Under the pieces are notes generated by a model, which was not told the DNA's origin, searched no databases, and saw nothing but the letters and a program-made list of their open reading frames with translations. The position numbers were made by a program, and so were the translations under genes. 64,000 bases of DNA, taken from the NCBI GenBank assembly GCA_037893225.1, contig JAZGUH010000406.1, positions 806,001 through 870,000 on the forward strand, in the 5' to 3' direction. This document shows positions 1 through 11,600 of the stretch, one piece after another; positions within the stretch are counted from its first letter, which is position 1, and each line of letters opens with the position of its first letter. This DNA is from Hippasteria phrygiana (taxonomy: Eukaryota > Echinodermata > Asteroidea > Valvatida > Goniasteridae).

Positions 1-763
1 TATATTTTTTTAAAGTTATTTTGTTCCATCTATTGTATCCGTGAATCAAAGGTTGATTTTCCATCTTTATAGTAACAACTATAATATTTTTTTTAAAAAC
101 TTAAAAAAAAAATTATTTTTTTTGGCTATGTTATTTTGGAGAGGAAAAGTATCTGTGCGAACAACGAAAAAATACTTTTTTTGTTTCTGATTTTGTTGAT
201 TTTGTGCTAATTTTGCTGTATAGATATACAGCAAAATTTAGAAAAATTTAGATATATTTTTGGGCGATTTTTAGACGATTTTTTAATTTCTAAATTTCTT
301 AAAATTTGGTGTATGTACCTACAGCAAAATTGGGGAGATTTTTGAAATAACATGAAATGACATGGGATCGGCGATTCCTATACTACTTAGGGACAAGAGG
401 CAGATACCCCTTTGTCCCATATCTTGCCGGGTATTAACATAGAGTCATTGCGTTTTTTAAGTCACACGATACAAGGCTAAAACTTAAAGCCACTCTAGGT
501 ATTAGAGAGCAACGAACAGAGATGATAGAGTTGCTTACTGTACCACCCAAACGGTTTTCATGGACGCAAATTTCAATAGAGAATAATCTTCAACAGAAAG
601 GGTTGCAAAATATTGTTTGAAATACGACAACTATTAGGTGGAAGCTGTAATGTCCTCGTCATATAATCTAAAATATAACGTCACCTTATTGTCATATATC
701 GACATTCCATGATAAATTTCCTCAGAGAGACGGTATCCTATCCATTGGCGTCGCCATGATTTG
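1..763. other. Noncoding flank, A/T-rich
   Basis: I see no gene here. The only clear structure is a short hairpin at 209-238 with 14-bp arms and a 2-nt spacer (core TGCTGTATA/TATACAGCA), part of which recurs near 320. A stretch at 374-418 ending in TCCCATATCTTGC resembles one end of the inverted-repeat element at 20479-20609. Confidence 0.5.
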
Positions 764-771
764 TTCCTGGG

Positions 772-974
772 CAGTGGCGTAGCCAAGGGGGGGGGGGGGG
801 GGGCAAGGGGGAAACTGTCCCCCTGTAGGAACTCTTGCCCCCTCTTGCCCCCCCCCCCCCTCTAGAAAATTGGGATATGCGTTACTATATGCGTTACTAT
901 AGCGAATTTCCCCCCTTGAAAATAGCCATGCCCCCCGTTTGCCCCCCTCTAGGAAGAGCCTGGCTACGCCACTG
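772..974. mobile_element. hAT-type MITE, copy 1
   Basis: A 203-bp element begins CAGTGGCGTAGCCA and ends TGGCTACGCCACTG. It is bounded by a perfect 8-bp direct repeat TTCCTGGG at 764-771 and 975-982, which is the target-site length of hAT transposons. The interior has no coding capacity and carries long G and C runs. A homologous copy lies at 58120-58290. The superfamily call rests on the 8-bp duplication and terminal sequence, not on a transposase. Confidence 0.85.
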
Positions 975-982
975 TTCCTGGG

Positions 983-1301
983 GAGGGGGGGGGGAAGCAC
1001 CCACCAGAAAGTATCAAAGCCTGGGAGAAATCACCGGCCATGGAAGAAATCGAAAGGGGAAATTTGTTCAAGACCGCGATACCCATATACTCCTATTGTA
1101 TATGGCCGCATTTTAGGCCCCTTTTAGCGGGTTCCAAGTTCTAAATGAATATATCGACATTGACTTCGCGCCCTTATTTTTGTCTCTCTTTTTTTATTTC
1201 CAGGGGCGGGGGGGGGGGGGGAGTTCCCCCTTGCCCCCTCCCCCCGCGACGCCCATGATCCTATCTTAAATATGACATCGTCAAGTAAACAGTATCTCTA
1301 T
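983..1301. other. Noncoding, homopolymer-rich
   Basis: G runs occur near 984-995 and 1205-1222, followed by a C-rich stretch. Short open frames here come from the homopolymers and have no recognisable protein. Confidence 0.5.
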
Positions 1302-1415
1302 AGAGTACCGAAGTCTGACGTCAGTTGCCGCGGCAACTGGTTCCAAACACATGCAGTTTATAATGTATTCTGGTTCCAAACATTGCATTGATTGACGTCA
1401 TCACTTCGGTACTCT
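1302..1415. repeat. Short inverted-repeat element
   Basis: The ends AGAGTACCGAAGT (1302) and ACTTCGGTACTCT (to 1415) are inverted copies, each followed inward by a TGACGTCA site. The interior contains a direct repeat of TGGTTCCAAACA. It resembles a small MITE; I could not define a target duplication. It lies about 1 kb upstream of the start of the first channel gene. Confidence 0.6.
1316..1337. promoter_or_regulatory. Abutting CRE and X-box motifs
   Basis: TGACGTCA (1316-1323) is a full palindromic CRE/ATF site. It is followed directly by GTTGCC-GC-GGCAAC (1324-1337), a perfect RFX-type X-box palindrome. A second TGACGTCA lies at 1393-1400. Function is not shown; the sites sit inside an inverted-repeat element. 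Confidence 0.45.
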
Positions 1416-2345
1416 GTAAGACATCATCTTACTATCAAAATATGTTGCCATTCCGTCGTCCCATCTAGATAGCGCACACCGTAGTTTTTGCAGTGTATAG
1501 AAAGTCTACTGTACGGTTGTCAACAATATTAAGCTTTGCATAACTGTAGCCTCTCTGGGCAGCGAAATTTGTTTTTCCAAACGTCATCCGATCGTTGAGC
1601 TCTCTCTATAATACTTTTAATACGCACGCATATAATGCAATGAAGTCTCGTTGTCTCAGTCGATACGGTGTAAGGCTTTGAGGTTGGAGATTGTGGGTTC
1701 AATTCCTCGACGTTACCAACTTTTTGTTTCTAATTTCCAGCTTTGGAGGATTTTTTCAAAGGGAAATAAAGTCCGAAATTTCATTACGTTTACGAATTCA
1801 CTTTTTTTTCTTATTCGTGGCTCCGGAGGATTATTTTTAAAGGGAAGTAAAGTCCGAAATCTCACAGCGTTCATCCTATTCGGATGTCGTTTGGGGAAAC
1901 AATTCGCCTCCGGGAAGCTGTGTGTGGCACAGTTTGGCATTTTAATATTAGTCTGCGTCCAATTTTAAGTTCAACTTGGGTTAATAATAACATACGACCA
2001 CCACATTAGCCTATAAGCAGTTTTACGGTTTCATCCGACATAACCAACTGCCGAAAATGACAATTAATATCCAGATTTGATTTTCGTAAAGCTGCACTAG
2101 TGTTGACATCCTCATTATGAAATAGAGGCGCGTGCATGCTGTTGCATTAGTGGGTGCGGTGGACCATCAATAATTGTGGTATTGGTAATGAAATCGTGTC
2201 GTAGTAACAATTCGGCCGCTTTATATACAAAATAGCTGACTATTATTATTAATTTAAACGGCCTTCGCGGCTGATCTGCGGTGTTTGCTTAAGCAGAGCA
2301 GTGTATTCTGTTTTAATAAGCGTTTGGCATCTTGACTTTGTATGC
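1416..2345 (+). other. Upstream region of channel gene 1
   Basis: No coding feature is supported. A tRNA-like B-box (GGTTCAATTCC) occurs near 1695. A possible TATA-like sequence (TTTATATACAAA) lies at about 2220-2231, roughly 120 bases before the proposed ATG. The 5' UTR and transcription start cannot be placed from sequence alone. Confidence 0.3.
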
Positions 2346-2650
2346 ATGTATCGTCATTCAGCGAGCGAAGCGTGTTCCTCCGCTGCACGAGGACTACCGC
2401 TGACCACGCGGAAAGTGAGCCCGATGACTGGGAAGGATAGCTCAGCAGACGGCGGGCCTGACTCGGCTGATAGCTCGCCCGTGCAGGCCGGGCTACTGTA
2501 CGTGGTGAGCCACCGGCTGGCCGAATCCGGAGCCCACGGTATCCCTAACATTCAGAGGGCGAACTCCAACGTTAGGCGGATTACTTGGACTTTGCTGTTC
2601 CTTGCTGGCCTCGGGATGTTTGTTTACAATGGCTGTATGTTGATGATTAA
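2346..2650 (+). CDS. Channel gene 1, exon 1 (N-terminus, HG motif, TM1)
   Basis: Encodes residues 1-101 plus two bases of codon 102. The cytoplasmic N-terminus is rich in Ser, Asp and Gly. ESGAHGIPNI (60-69) holds the HG gating motif, and RITWTLLFLAGLGMFVYNG is TM1. The donor is AA|GTATGT. A later in-frame ATG at 2427 is possible, but the paralogue favours 2346. Confidence 0.88.
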
Positions 2651-5600
2651 GTATGTATAAAATGTGTTTTTTTGTATATCCTTTTATTTAGTATTTAGCT
2701 GATTTCAAATTCCACCGATACTCGTTTCGGTTTATACGATAATTATTATTCGAGTAATCTACACGTTGGCCTAGGTGGGATTCGAACCCGGGGCATAGAA
2801 GTTGAAGGGGGAAGGAACGACTAGGCCAACGTCACTCTCATAAGGAGCCGAAATCTTGCAAAAAACAGTGCATGCCAAGAATTATTTATTTGTTTATTCT
2901 TGAATATTACGCACCGATTCAACATGTATTGTTATCTTTCAGATGTAAATAGATACGCAAGATGACGTGAAACATTTTTAACTTCCCATTTTTAATGGGC
3001 TCATGCATTTATGGGTTTTTCTAACGATTTTATTTACGATTGTATTTTGTATCGACAAATTGGGGGTGATCCCTGGCTATACGGCATTCTGGGTTTATGA
3101 CTTCTGACTAGCGCCCACCCGAACAAAGATACTGACAATTTGGGAGACCGCCAACATAGGGCAAGATAGCTCAGTTGGTAGAGCGCCGGTACAGTATTCC
3201 GGAGATCGCAGGTTCGAATCCCGCTCCTGCCAGTTTTCTTTGCTCATTTTGAAAATGAATCTATATACTGATCAAACCAAGGCAACTTTGTGCTTTTCGC
3301 TGAAACGCATTATACAATACATAGGCCCTGATGCTTTATATCACCGAAACATAACTTCACAAACTTTAGACCTGCCCTATATGGTCATCATTATGTCCCC
3401 CTTGTCATTCTTTTGCGGGTGTTTGTGGGTGTTGTGTGTAAGGGGAGTAGAATTTGTGTTATTTCATTTTTTTGTGGGGGTGCATTGTTGTGAGGCCCTG
3501 TCCGAATTACTTGGCTGCGGCTTGAAATTACACACGAGTCTATGGGAAATGGCTGCAGCCGCTACCATAGACATGTGTGTAACATTCAGCCGTAAACAAG
3601 TAATTCGGACAGGGCCTATTGTTTCAATGTATGTGCTGTATTGCGTTTGCACGTTTTACTTGTCATTTGTACTGTAACCTTTACTGTGTAGGCCTACTAG
3701 GCCTACAGCCTTCTTTTTAGTATTGTGCTTGTATTTTGCTGTGGGCTGGGTATATTTGAAATATATAAACCACCAATAATAAGAAGAATTGTTATAGCTT
3801 GATGCCCAGGGGCGCATCTATAGGGAAGTTGGAGATCCACCCCCAGCTTGTCAAATTATTTGCATACGGAAAAAAAAATCCTGATAAATTCTTTGAACAA
3901 ATTATTAACATTTGTTTGATCACCCCCTCCCCCCCCCCCCCCCCCGGCCAAAAAAATCCTGGATCCGCCTCTGATACCCGTTGCTGCAACAACATAATGC
4001 GATTTTGTTTATGCAAGTGCAATAACGAAACCTGAATATTTACAGGTTCTACGATTGGCCAATTAACGTCAACATCGAGGTACGAACTCTGAAACGAACA
4101 CAGTTCCCCGCAGTGACTTGGTGCAACCTGAACCCTATCAGAAAGGACGCAATGAATGAGATCAATGACCTGCGTAGCCTGTTGGAGGGCCCCAAACCGG
4201 AAGGGTTCGAGGTGAGCTAATTAACCTCCCGATGACTAGATTTGAATAAATATTTGGATCGTTTTAAGGTTTCAAGGTTCAAGGTATATTTATCTACAGG
4301 TATATAAAGTGAATGTTTTAAAGATACTGCAGAGGAGCCCATTAAGAAGCAAAGCTTTTAATCATGAGCCCCAACAGGCACGCTCATTATGCCCAAACTA
4401 AAGAAGGGAGGTAACTATACAAAGAACAATACATGTATTGAATGGTCGAGGTAGGGCTGAATGAGCGTGCTGTATTTTACGTAGTTGGTTTGTTATATCA
4501 TCGTTTAAAGCACACAAGAATACATGCATACAAAAAAATACACGAATGAAGTGGGGGACCTGATTCAATGCCTATGACATAGGTTTTGCCGGTAACTTTC
4601 ACCATATTTTCGTTCATTTTAACGCTTGGCTCATTCAATTTAGATTGAGATTGACTGATCACGCAGATCGTCATTCGACAATCAAAAATAATCATTCAAA
4701 TTCACTATCCGAGCATTCTATCTTCTTTTAGCTTCACTCGTGCCTGTAAAAGATACATTCAAATTTAAAATATGGCAATGTTCATTCAGTTTCGTCTGAA
4801 CCAACAGTAAGGGGATGATCGGGCAGTCATTTTCATTAATGGGCAAACATATTTCACCTTTTTTTCAAGCATCTTTTACTGCATGTCCACATTCCTGCAT
4901 GTCCGTATTCCTATAAAAGTCCGAGTTATCTCAACGTAAATCATATCTGACGTCTTCAATCCATATATGTACACCTCCTTTTCTTAACTGAGTCTTCAGA
5001 CAGATAAGATGGTGAGCCTACGGGAGGGATCGGGAGGGGGGTGTGATCGTCTGATGGAATCGGCCCCAAAAATTACCCAAGAGAAGTGTTCCCGAGCATG
5101 GTACAACCATTGCCAAACATTTAACATTAAACAAAATTATAGAATTAAAGTTCCATAAACATGTCAACAAACTGATCCCCCTATTTGTTGTCAACTTAAA
5201 AACAAAACAAAGATCAACAGTGAAAAAGAAAATTCATGAGCCCTTTTCATTTCATTAGTTCGTTACATCATCAATCCCTTATATAATATCAGTTCAGGTG
5301 TTATACATTATAAATGTACAATGTATATGTTACAAATACAGTTGTATATTATAAATTTTCTAATTTGTTTACAAAAAACTCAAAAGACAATATGAAATAT
5401 ATATATTAAAAAATATTATTAGTTCGAATGATCTTTTGATGAAAATGATTGCCCATAAACGAATAAGAAAAGGAAAGCATGGTCAAACGTCATATGCACA
5501 CCGACGTTCGCTAATTTGAATGCTACAACCGTCAAAGGATGTCACAAAACTCAATATATAAGAATGCAACAAATGAAGTCCTGAATGCACCAAAACGAAA

Positions 5601-8600
5601 TAGAATGCCCTTAAACGAAAACGAATATTAGGAACAAAATCTTGGGTACTTAGAAACTGAAATTGAATGCCCCAACAGTAAACAAAAACCTTAATTTAAT
5701 CAGATATGTAAAAACCACGCGAATTTAAATGACCAATAACGAAAATGATCGGAAAAAATCGAAAATTGGCCGGAAAACCTATATTACTTTCATGTTAAAT
5801 AATCAATACTTGATATCGTAATGGATCAACGTTTGCATGGTCATGCTGAACTTGTGACGTCACAACTACCACATCGTAGCACTTTATATTAACGTTTCAT
5901 AGACGTACGTTTATATAGTCGAAAAGTAACCTGCGTGGAATCGTTGGAACATATTATCATATTATCGTTGCAACCAGATTGTCACATTCAAGTTAAATAA
6001 TGAACGTTCGGGTTCGATTATTTGCTAATTGATATGTTGAATCAATGTCGGCATTGTTAACACTGATCGTTAACTAAACCTTATTAACGTTAGGCCTATA
6101 TAAACATACGTATGTTTTTGGAAAATGGCCAAGACGGATGCGTTGGAAGACAGTTGAATGAATGTTTACTGAGCTTTAACATTTCTGTTAATGGTTTGGT
6201 TTGGTTAGTTTACCCATATTACATTTACTCATACATATTATGTAGAATCAACATTGGCGTAGGAATTTCAGCAGTTTAACACTGTTTCCACGTTTGCATG
6301 TAGGTAACGTTGAAAAGTGTTACATTGAAATGTTAAAATAACGTTGTTGTAACGTTATTTTACCATTGCCTTGGCAACGTTGATGTAACATACTATCAAT
6401 GAGCAACCTACCCAAACTAAAACATTGACGTTTAACGTTAAAGTAATAATGCGGCAGACGTTAATGTAACATTGTTTCTACGTTTGCGTGTTATCTGAGA
6501 AAGGTGCCCCAATCTTATGCAGTGTCTTACGGTACCATTCAACTAATCTCGGAAACCTTCAGCAAAAGAAGCTTTAACGTTGTTTAATTGACCACCATGC
6601 AACCAACCTCGCTGACCTTCTGAAAACGCTGCTTTAACGTTTTATTGTGAACAACAATTCAACCAACCTCCCTAACCTTCGGCAAACGATGCTTTAACGT
6701 TATTCCGTTAACCACCATTCAACCAACCTCGCCAACCTTCAGCACACGATACTTGACATTGTTCAGTTAACCGCCATTCAACCGACCTGCTTCACCTTCA
6801 GCCCAACGACGTTTGTTTTATTCGGGTAACAATAATTCTACCAAGCTCGCTCACTTTCAGCAAACGATGCTTTAACGTTTCAAATTTCAAATGTATCATT
6901 CAACCGACCTCCTCTACAATCCGCAAACGATTATCTGACGTTACTCTCTTGAGAGTGAAATTTCACTCTATTCAAGTGAAAATTCACTCTCACAGTCTGA
7001 AACTGGGGACCAGACGTTTAAGAGTGAAATTCATTCAATCGAAAAGATCGAATTTTCACTCTAGTGGCGACTAAATTGGATCCTTTTTTTTAGAGTTTTC
7101 AATCTAAAAACAGAGTGATTTTCACTCTAAATCGTCTAGTCCTCACTCTTTGGGATTTAGAGAGTATTCAACCAACCGCGCTCACCTTCAGCCAACGATT
7201 TTTTAATGTTACAAAGTAAACCACTATTCCACCAATCTCGCTATACCCTTCGACAAACGATGCTTTAACGTTGTTAAGTGGACCGCGGTTCAATAAACCT
7301 TGCGAACCAAGTTTTAACGTTGTATAATAAACCAGCTCGAACTAACCCGACAAACAGACCCTAAACTCTACATTCAATATGAATAGTTCATACTAACCTG
7401 GCAACGTTAAATCAACTTTCACACATTAACCCCAACACTTACAGAAACATATAAAATGAAATCTGAGTTAAAACAACGTACTTATGTCAACCAAACTGAC
7501 TCTAAAACTTATAAGTGGACGCTTATTTAACTTTAATGTTAAACCAAAAGGGTATATCGATCAAAGGAACCATTTTTCAACGTTGATATAACGGTGTCAC
7601 TACAGGAACATTATAAGTTCATAATATAAAAACGTAGTATATGTATAGGTTATATACATAACGTAATAACGAGGGAAAGAAAAGGAACAAGAAATTTGAA
7701 ACCAAATGCTTCCCTTCATCTTACCATCTTTCCTGCTTCAAGAGGAATATTAATTCCTACCCCTTGTATGTCTGATTTTGTTTCTGTTTGTAGCTCCGTA
7801 TACCTCGAGTGGCTTTTAGCCTTGTTCCGTGCGAACTTTCATAAAACATTATAAGCGCAGCACTATGGTCTCTGGCTGCACGGTTTCTATGTACAATGTT
7901 ATTGAAGCGAATGCGACAATTTTTACAACAACAGTTGCACGAGAACGTTAGTTTTTATATATTTGGAGAGAGCATGCACCGTATATGCGACAGGTTGAAG
8001 CACGTGCGCGTACACAGCACGCTTGACTGGTTTACTTGAATACGAACGTATTATTCTTCTTTTATAGGTTTTCACGGCCAATTTAAACATAAATTCATTC
8101 AATTTAATACCCGGCTTATTCAATTTAGTTTGAAAATGAATGCTCCGTTACATCAGCATTCAACAGTCAAAAGGAGTAATTCTATTTCAGCAGTTAGCAT
8201 TCACTGGTCAAATAGGATCATTCAAATTCATGAGGTCGCAAAGATCATTCAATTTCGTAAAAGCCAGCAGCAAGAGGCTGCTCAACCATTTAATTTCATC
8301 ATTTGGCAAACATTTTTTCAAATGTTTACATTCAAATTCGTTTCTATGGTATGTGCTTTCCGATTCGTATTTTAATTTGACGTGGTCCGAACATTAGCAG
8401 AAATAGAGAAGAAAACATAGAGACCAGTGCAAACTATCACAAGACTATTGCGAAAGACTTTGTTTTCATTTCAAACTTATCACCATAACTTTTCAAACTT
8501 TACTAAACAGTCTTCTAGATAAAGGACAAAAGGAACAATTATTGCAAATAAGACAAAACACATGACGTAAATGAAATGCAAAGAACACGGAAACGCATCT

Positions 8601-11600
8601 AACAAAGAAAAACTCAAGTGCCAGTAAAAGAGCTAAGCAAGCCATAGCTCATGTTTAATTTGAACGCACAGAATTTGAAATTCATTGCCCATAAACGAAA
8701 AAGAAAACAAAAACTGGCAACAAATTCATGTGCGCTTCGATGAGTCTTAATTTGATTTCATGAATTGTAGATAGGTAGTAGAAATTCAACTGAAGATTGG
8801 TGAAAATGTAGTCTTGAATGCCTATAAATGAAATAGAATGACTAAAACGAACCTGAATGAAAAGAACGAAATCATGTGTGCACAAACACGAAATTGAATG
8901 CAATAGTAGCTAAAAAGAAACCATAGTTTAATTGAATTGGGGGAAATGCGTGAATTTGAATGCGTGTTAATGAAATTGAATTAATTTGTGATTAAATTGG
9001 CCGGGAAAACCTATATTATCCAATCAAGGAAAATTGTTTTGTTGACAGTTCTTAAAATTATGAATTAATTATTAACAATAAAAATGAGAACTAAAGGAAT
9101 GAACAATAAAAATGCATTAAAAATAATTTACAAATACACATAGCCTATAATACCACAAGTCACGTTAAAGACCACAAATCACAAGATTTTTGGCATCTCT
9201 ACCCTATGCGGTCCATTATGACGAGTCGATGACTCGTGAAAAGGTCTGCTTCTCTCCGTTGAACAGTTTTACACGACTATTTACGTATGTTAGAATCTTT
9301 ACACCGGTGTTTACTTTCAAAGATACTGAAAGCAAAATCATTTGGTGATTGTCGCTATTTGGCCCCTGTATACCTTTGTAATGCTACCTGTGTTGCAAAT
9401 TCCCAATACATGTACACGTGAGAGAGATATCGATCTTGCAATGCAAACTTTCGCTTGCTTGATAACTGAATGTTTACGCGAACTTGCAAAATACACTTCC
9501 AAATGTTTAAAATAAAGTTTTTGTTTGTTTATACACAAAGGAGATCGATTGTTGGTAATGGGCGCTATTAATGGTATATGCAAGCATCGTAGATAATTTA
9601 CCTGCTTAATTGGCTCGTTCCCCAAAATGGTTTACCCAAACAACAATATTGCAGTCGGAGTTAATTCGTCACAGACTATTAGCTTTCAGTATACTCGTGT
9701 TATAGCCTTATTTATTACGATAATGCAAGCAATCATCCGGGGCCATTAAGTTCTCTTTTAAACAAGGTAAGTGTTTCTTGTCGCGATAGCAGTTATCCAT
9801 CAGAAAGCTTTATGTCATTGATAAATGCTAGTGTTGAAGGTAGTGAAAGTACATGGATACCTGTTAATCACTTATTGGCAATTAGCAATATCCTTTGGCC
9901 AGAAATGGTATATTTCAAATTATTACATCACATATTCACATGTACTATATTCTATATAGTGGCTTCCTCCGTGAATGCAAATATCAGCGCTGGAAAATGC
10001 TGTATCCAGTTAGGCAACAACAAATTGTGCTGCCCTCAGAAAATGTTTGTATTTGATGTACCTGATTTACTTTATGCGTATATTTTCATGTAAAAAATGC
10101 CCGGGTGAGCATCTAAAAGACTTCGATCCGTCGCGCTCGTCAAAGCTCCATTCGGGCTGAAAAGTAGCAAAGTTAAAACCCCAAAACGTTGGGTCTGGGG
10201 AGGTCTAGCAAGAAATATAAACAAGGACAGCGCATGTGAAAATGCTGTGTACATACAACCAATTAAATCTGTTTTAGACATGTGTAAATATATTGTAGCG
10301 GAAGAGTCAAATCGAATCGGCAAAAACTTCTCGATGTTTACAACAACCGAGAGAGAAAAGCAGACAGCTTGCTTCTTTGAATCGGTCAAATGACGGCATG
10401 GCTTGACCTCGTCCACAGGGCTTACTTTATTTTCAACCTCGTTTCCAATAGTATTAGATGAGAAAAAAGGACCTTTTTTTCCTACCGACCAACCCTCTTT
10501 TCCAATGTTACCTGTCTGAGAGCAACACAATTTTTTGGTCTTTGGAATACATCATTTTTTAAAGCAAGTTTTAAATAAGTCACTTTTAATAATAAAGGCA
10601 ATATACAACATTTGCAGACATAAAAGAATACAAAATTAGTATGAAAGATCTCACTTGACAATTAGTAAATAATAGTCTCAAGCATCCTGTGAAATCGTGG
10701 TACGTGGTGTACTGTCATTTTCAAGAGAATTGGGATTTTGTATCAATTTCCAATGACCATCGTTGAAAAAATACCTGATATTATTTTCTTCAAATACTGT
10801 TCCCAAGTTACTGTGATAAAAACAATAATCCCTTTCGCTTTTTTGGTAGCCCCAAAGTTCATAAAGAAACAGTTTTCATGGTCCTATTATGAATGACCCA
10901 GATGCTAAACGCATTGCATGGTCTCCTCAACCGGGACGGTATTGTGCTTCAGATCCCAAAGAAATGAAAAAGATTTGCCATGATTGTTATGCTAATTTAT
11001 ATACAGCCGTCCCGGTTAAAGGTAGTGTACATGATTGGTCATTGTTGCAATTTTCAGAAATGGGCGGATTTGGGGGTTAGTATTTTATAGGAAATATCGT
11101 TCCACTGACCTGTTCAAAGTTTTGCGTAGTTGGATGGCAAAAAAACGAGAGAAAAACGGCGCTCGTTTTCAACCGTCGGGCGGATGATAGCCTTCAGTCA
11201 AGGCGCGCGTGGCTATCTTGGCGCGTGACGCGACCCGAATGCCACACTGTAAAAACCAATGGCTAAAGTGTTAATATCTACCTAAATTAACACCTCAAGC
11301 GTTGATAATCATCAAAACCAACGCCTATTTAAACGCGTTTTAGTGTTAATCGCGTGCAACGCCTCCTATACCTTTACGTGTAAAGTATTAATATTAACGC
11401 GTTGAAGTGTTAAAAAAGTGTTAGCCGTTGGTTTTTACAGTGCAGCATGTCCGGGGCGCGGCACTCGTCCGGGTAGCCACGCGCGCCTTGACTAAAGGCT
11501 ACAGGGCAGTTTTCCAACGATTTTCAGCTGGAAATCGTTGGCAAACGATATATATTTCCACTTTTCTTGACAACGACAGCACACCTGGTGCCATAATTTC

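Noticed and set aside
835..1127. Open frames rich in Pro and Gly on both strands
   Set aside because: They arise from C and G homopolymers inside a hAT MITE and lack any conserved domain.
1651..1725. Possible tRNA on the plus strand
   Set aside because: A B-box-like GGTTCAATTCC is present, but acceptor and anticodon stems do not pair.
3160..3231. Functional tRNA-Thr
   Set aside because: C at position 33 and mismatches in three stems argue against function.
10072..10530. 152-codon open frame, minus strand
   Set aside because: Intronic, with no ATG-supported domain or recognised motif, and composition like the surrounding intron.
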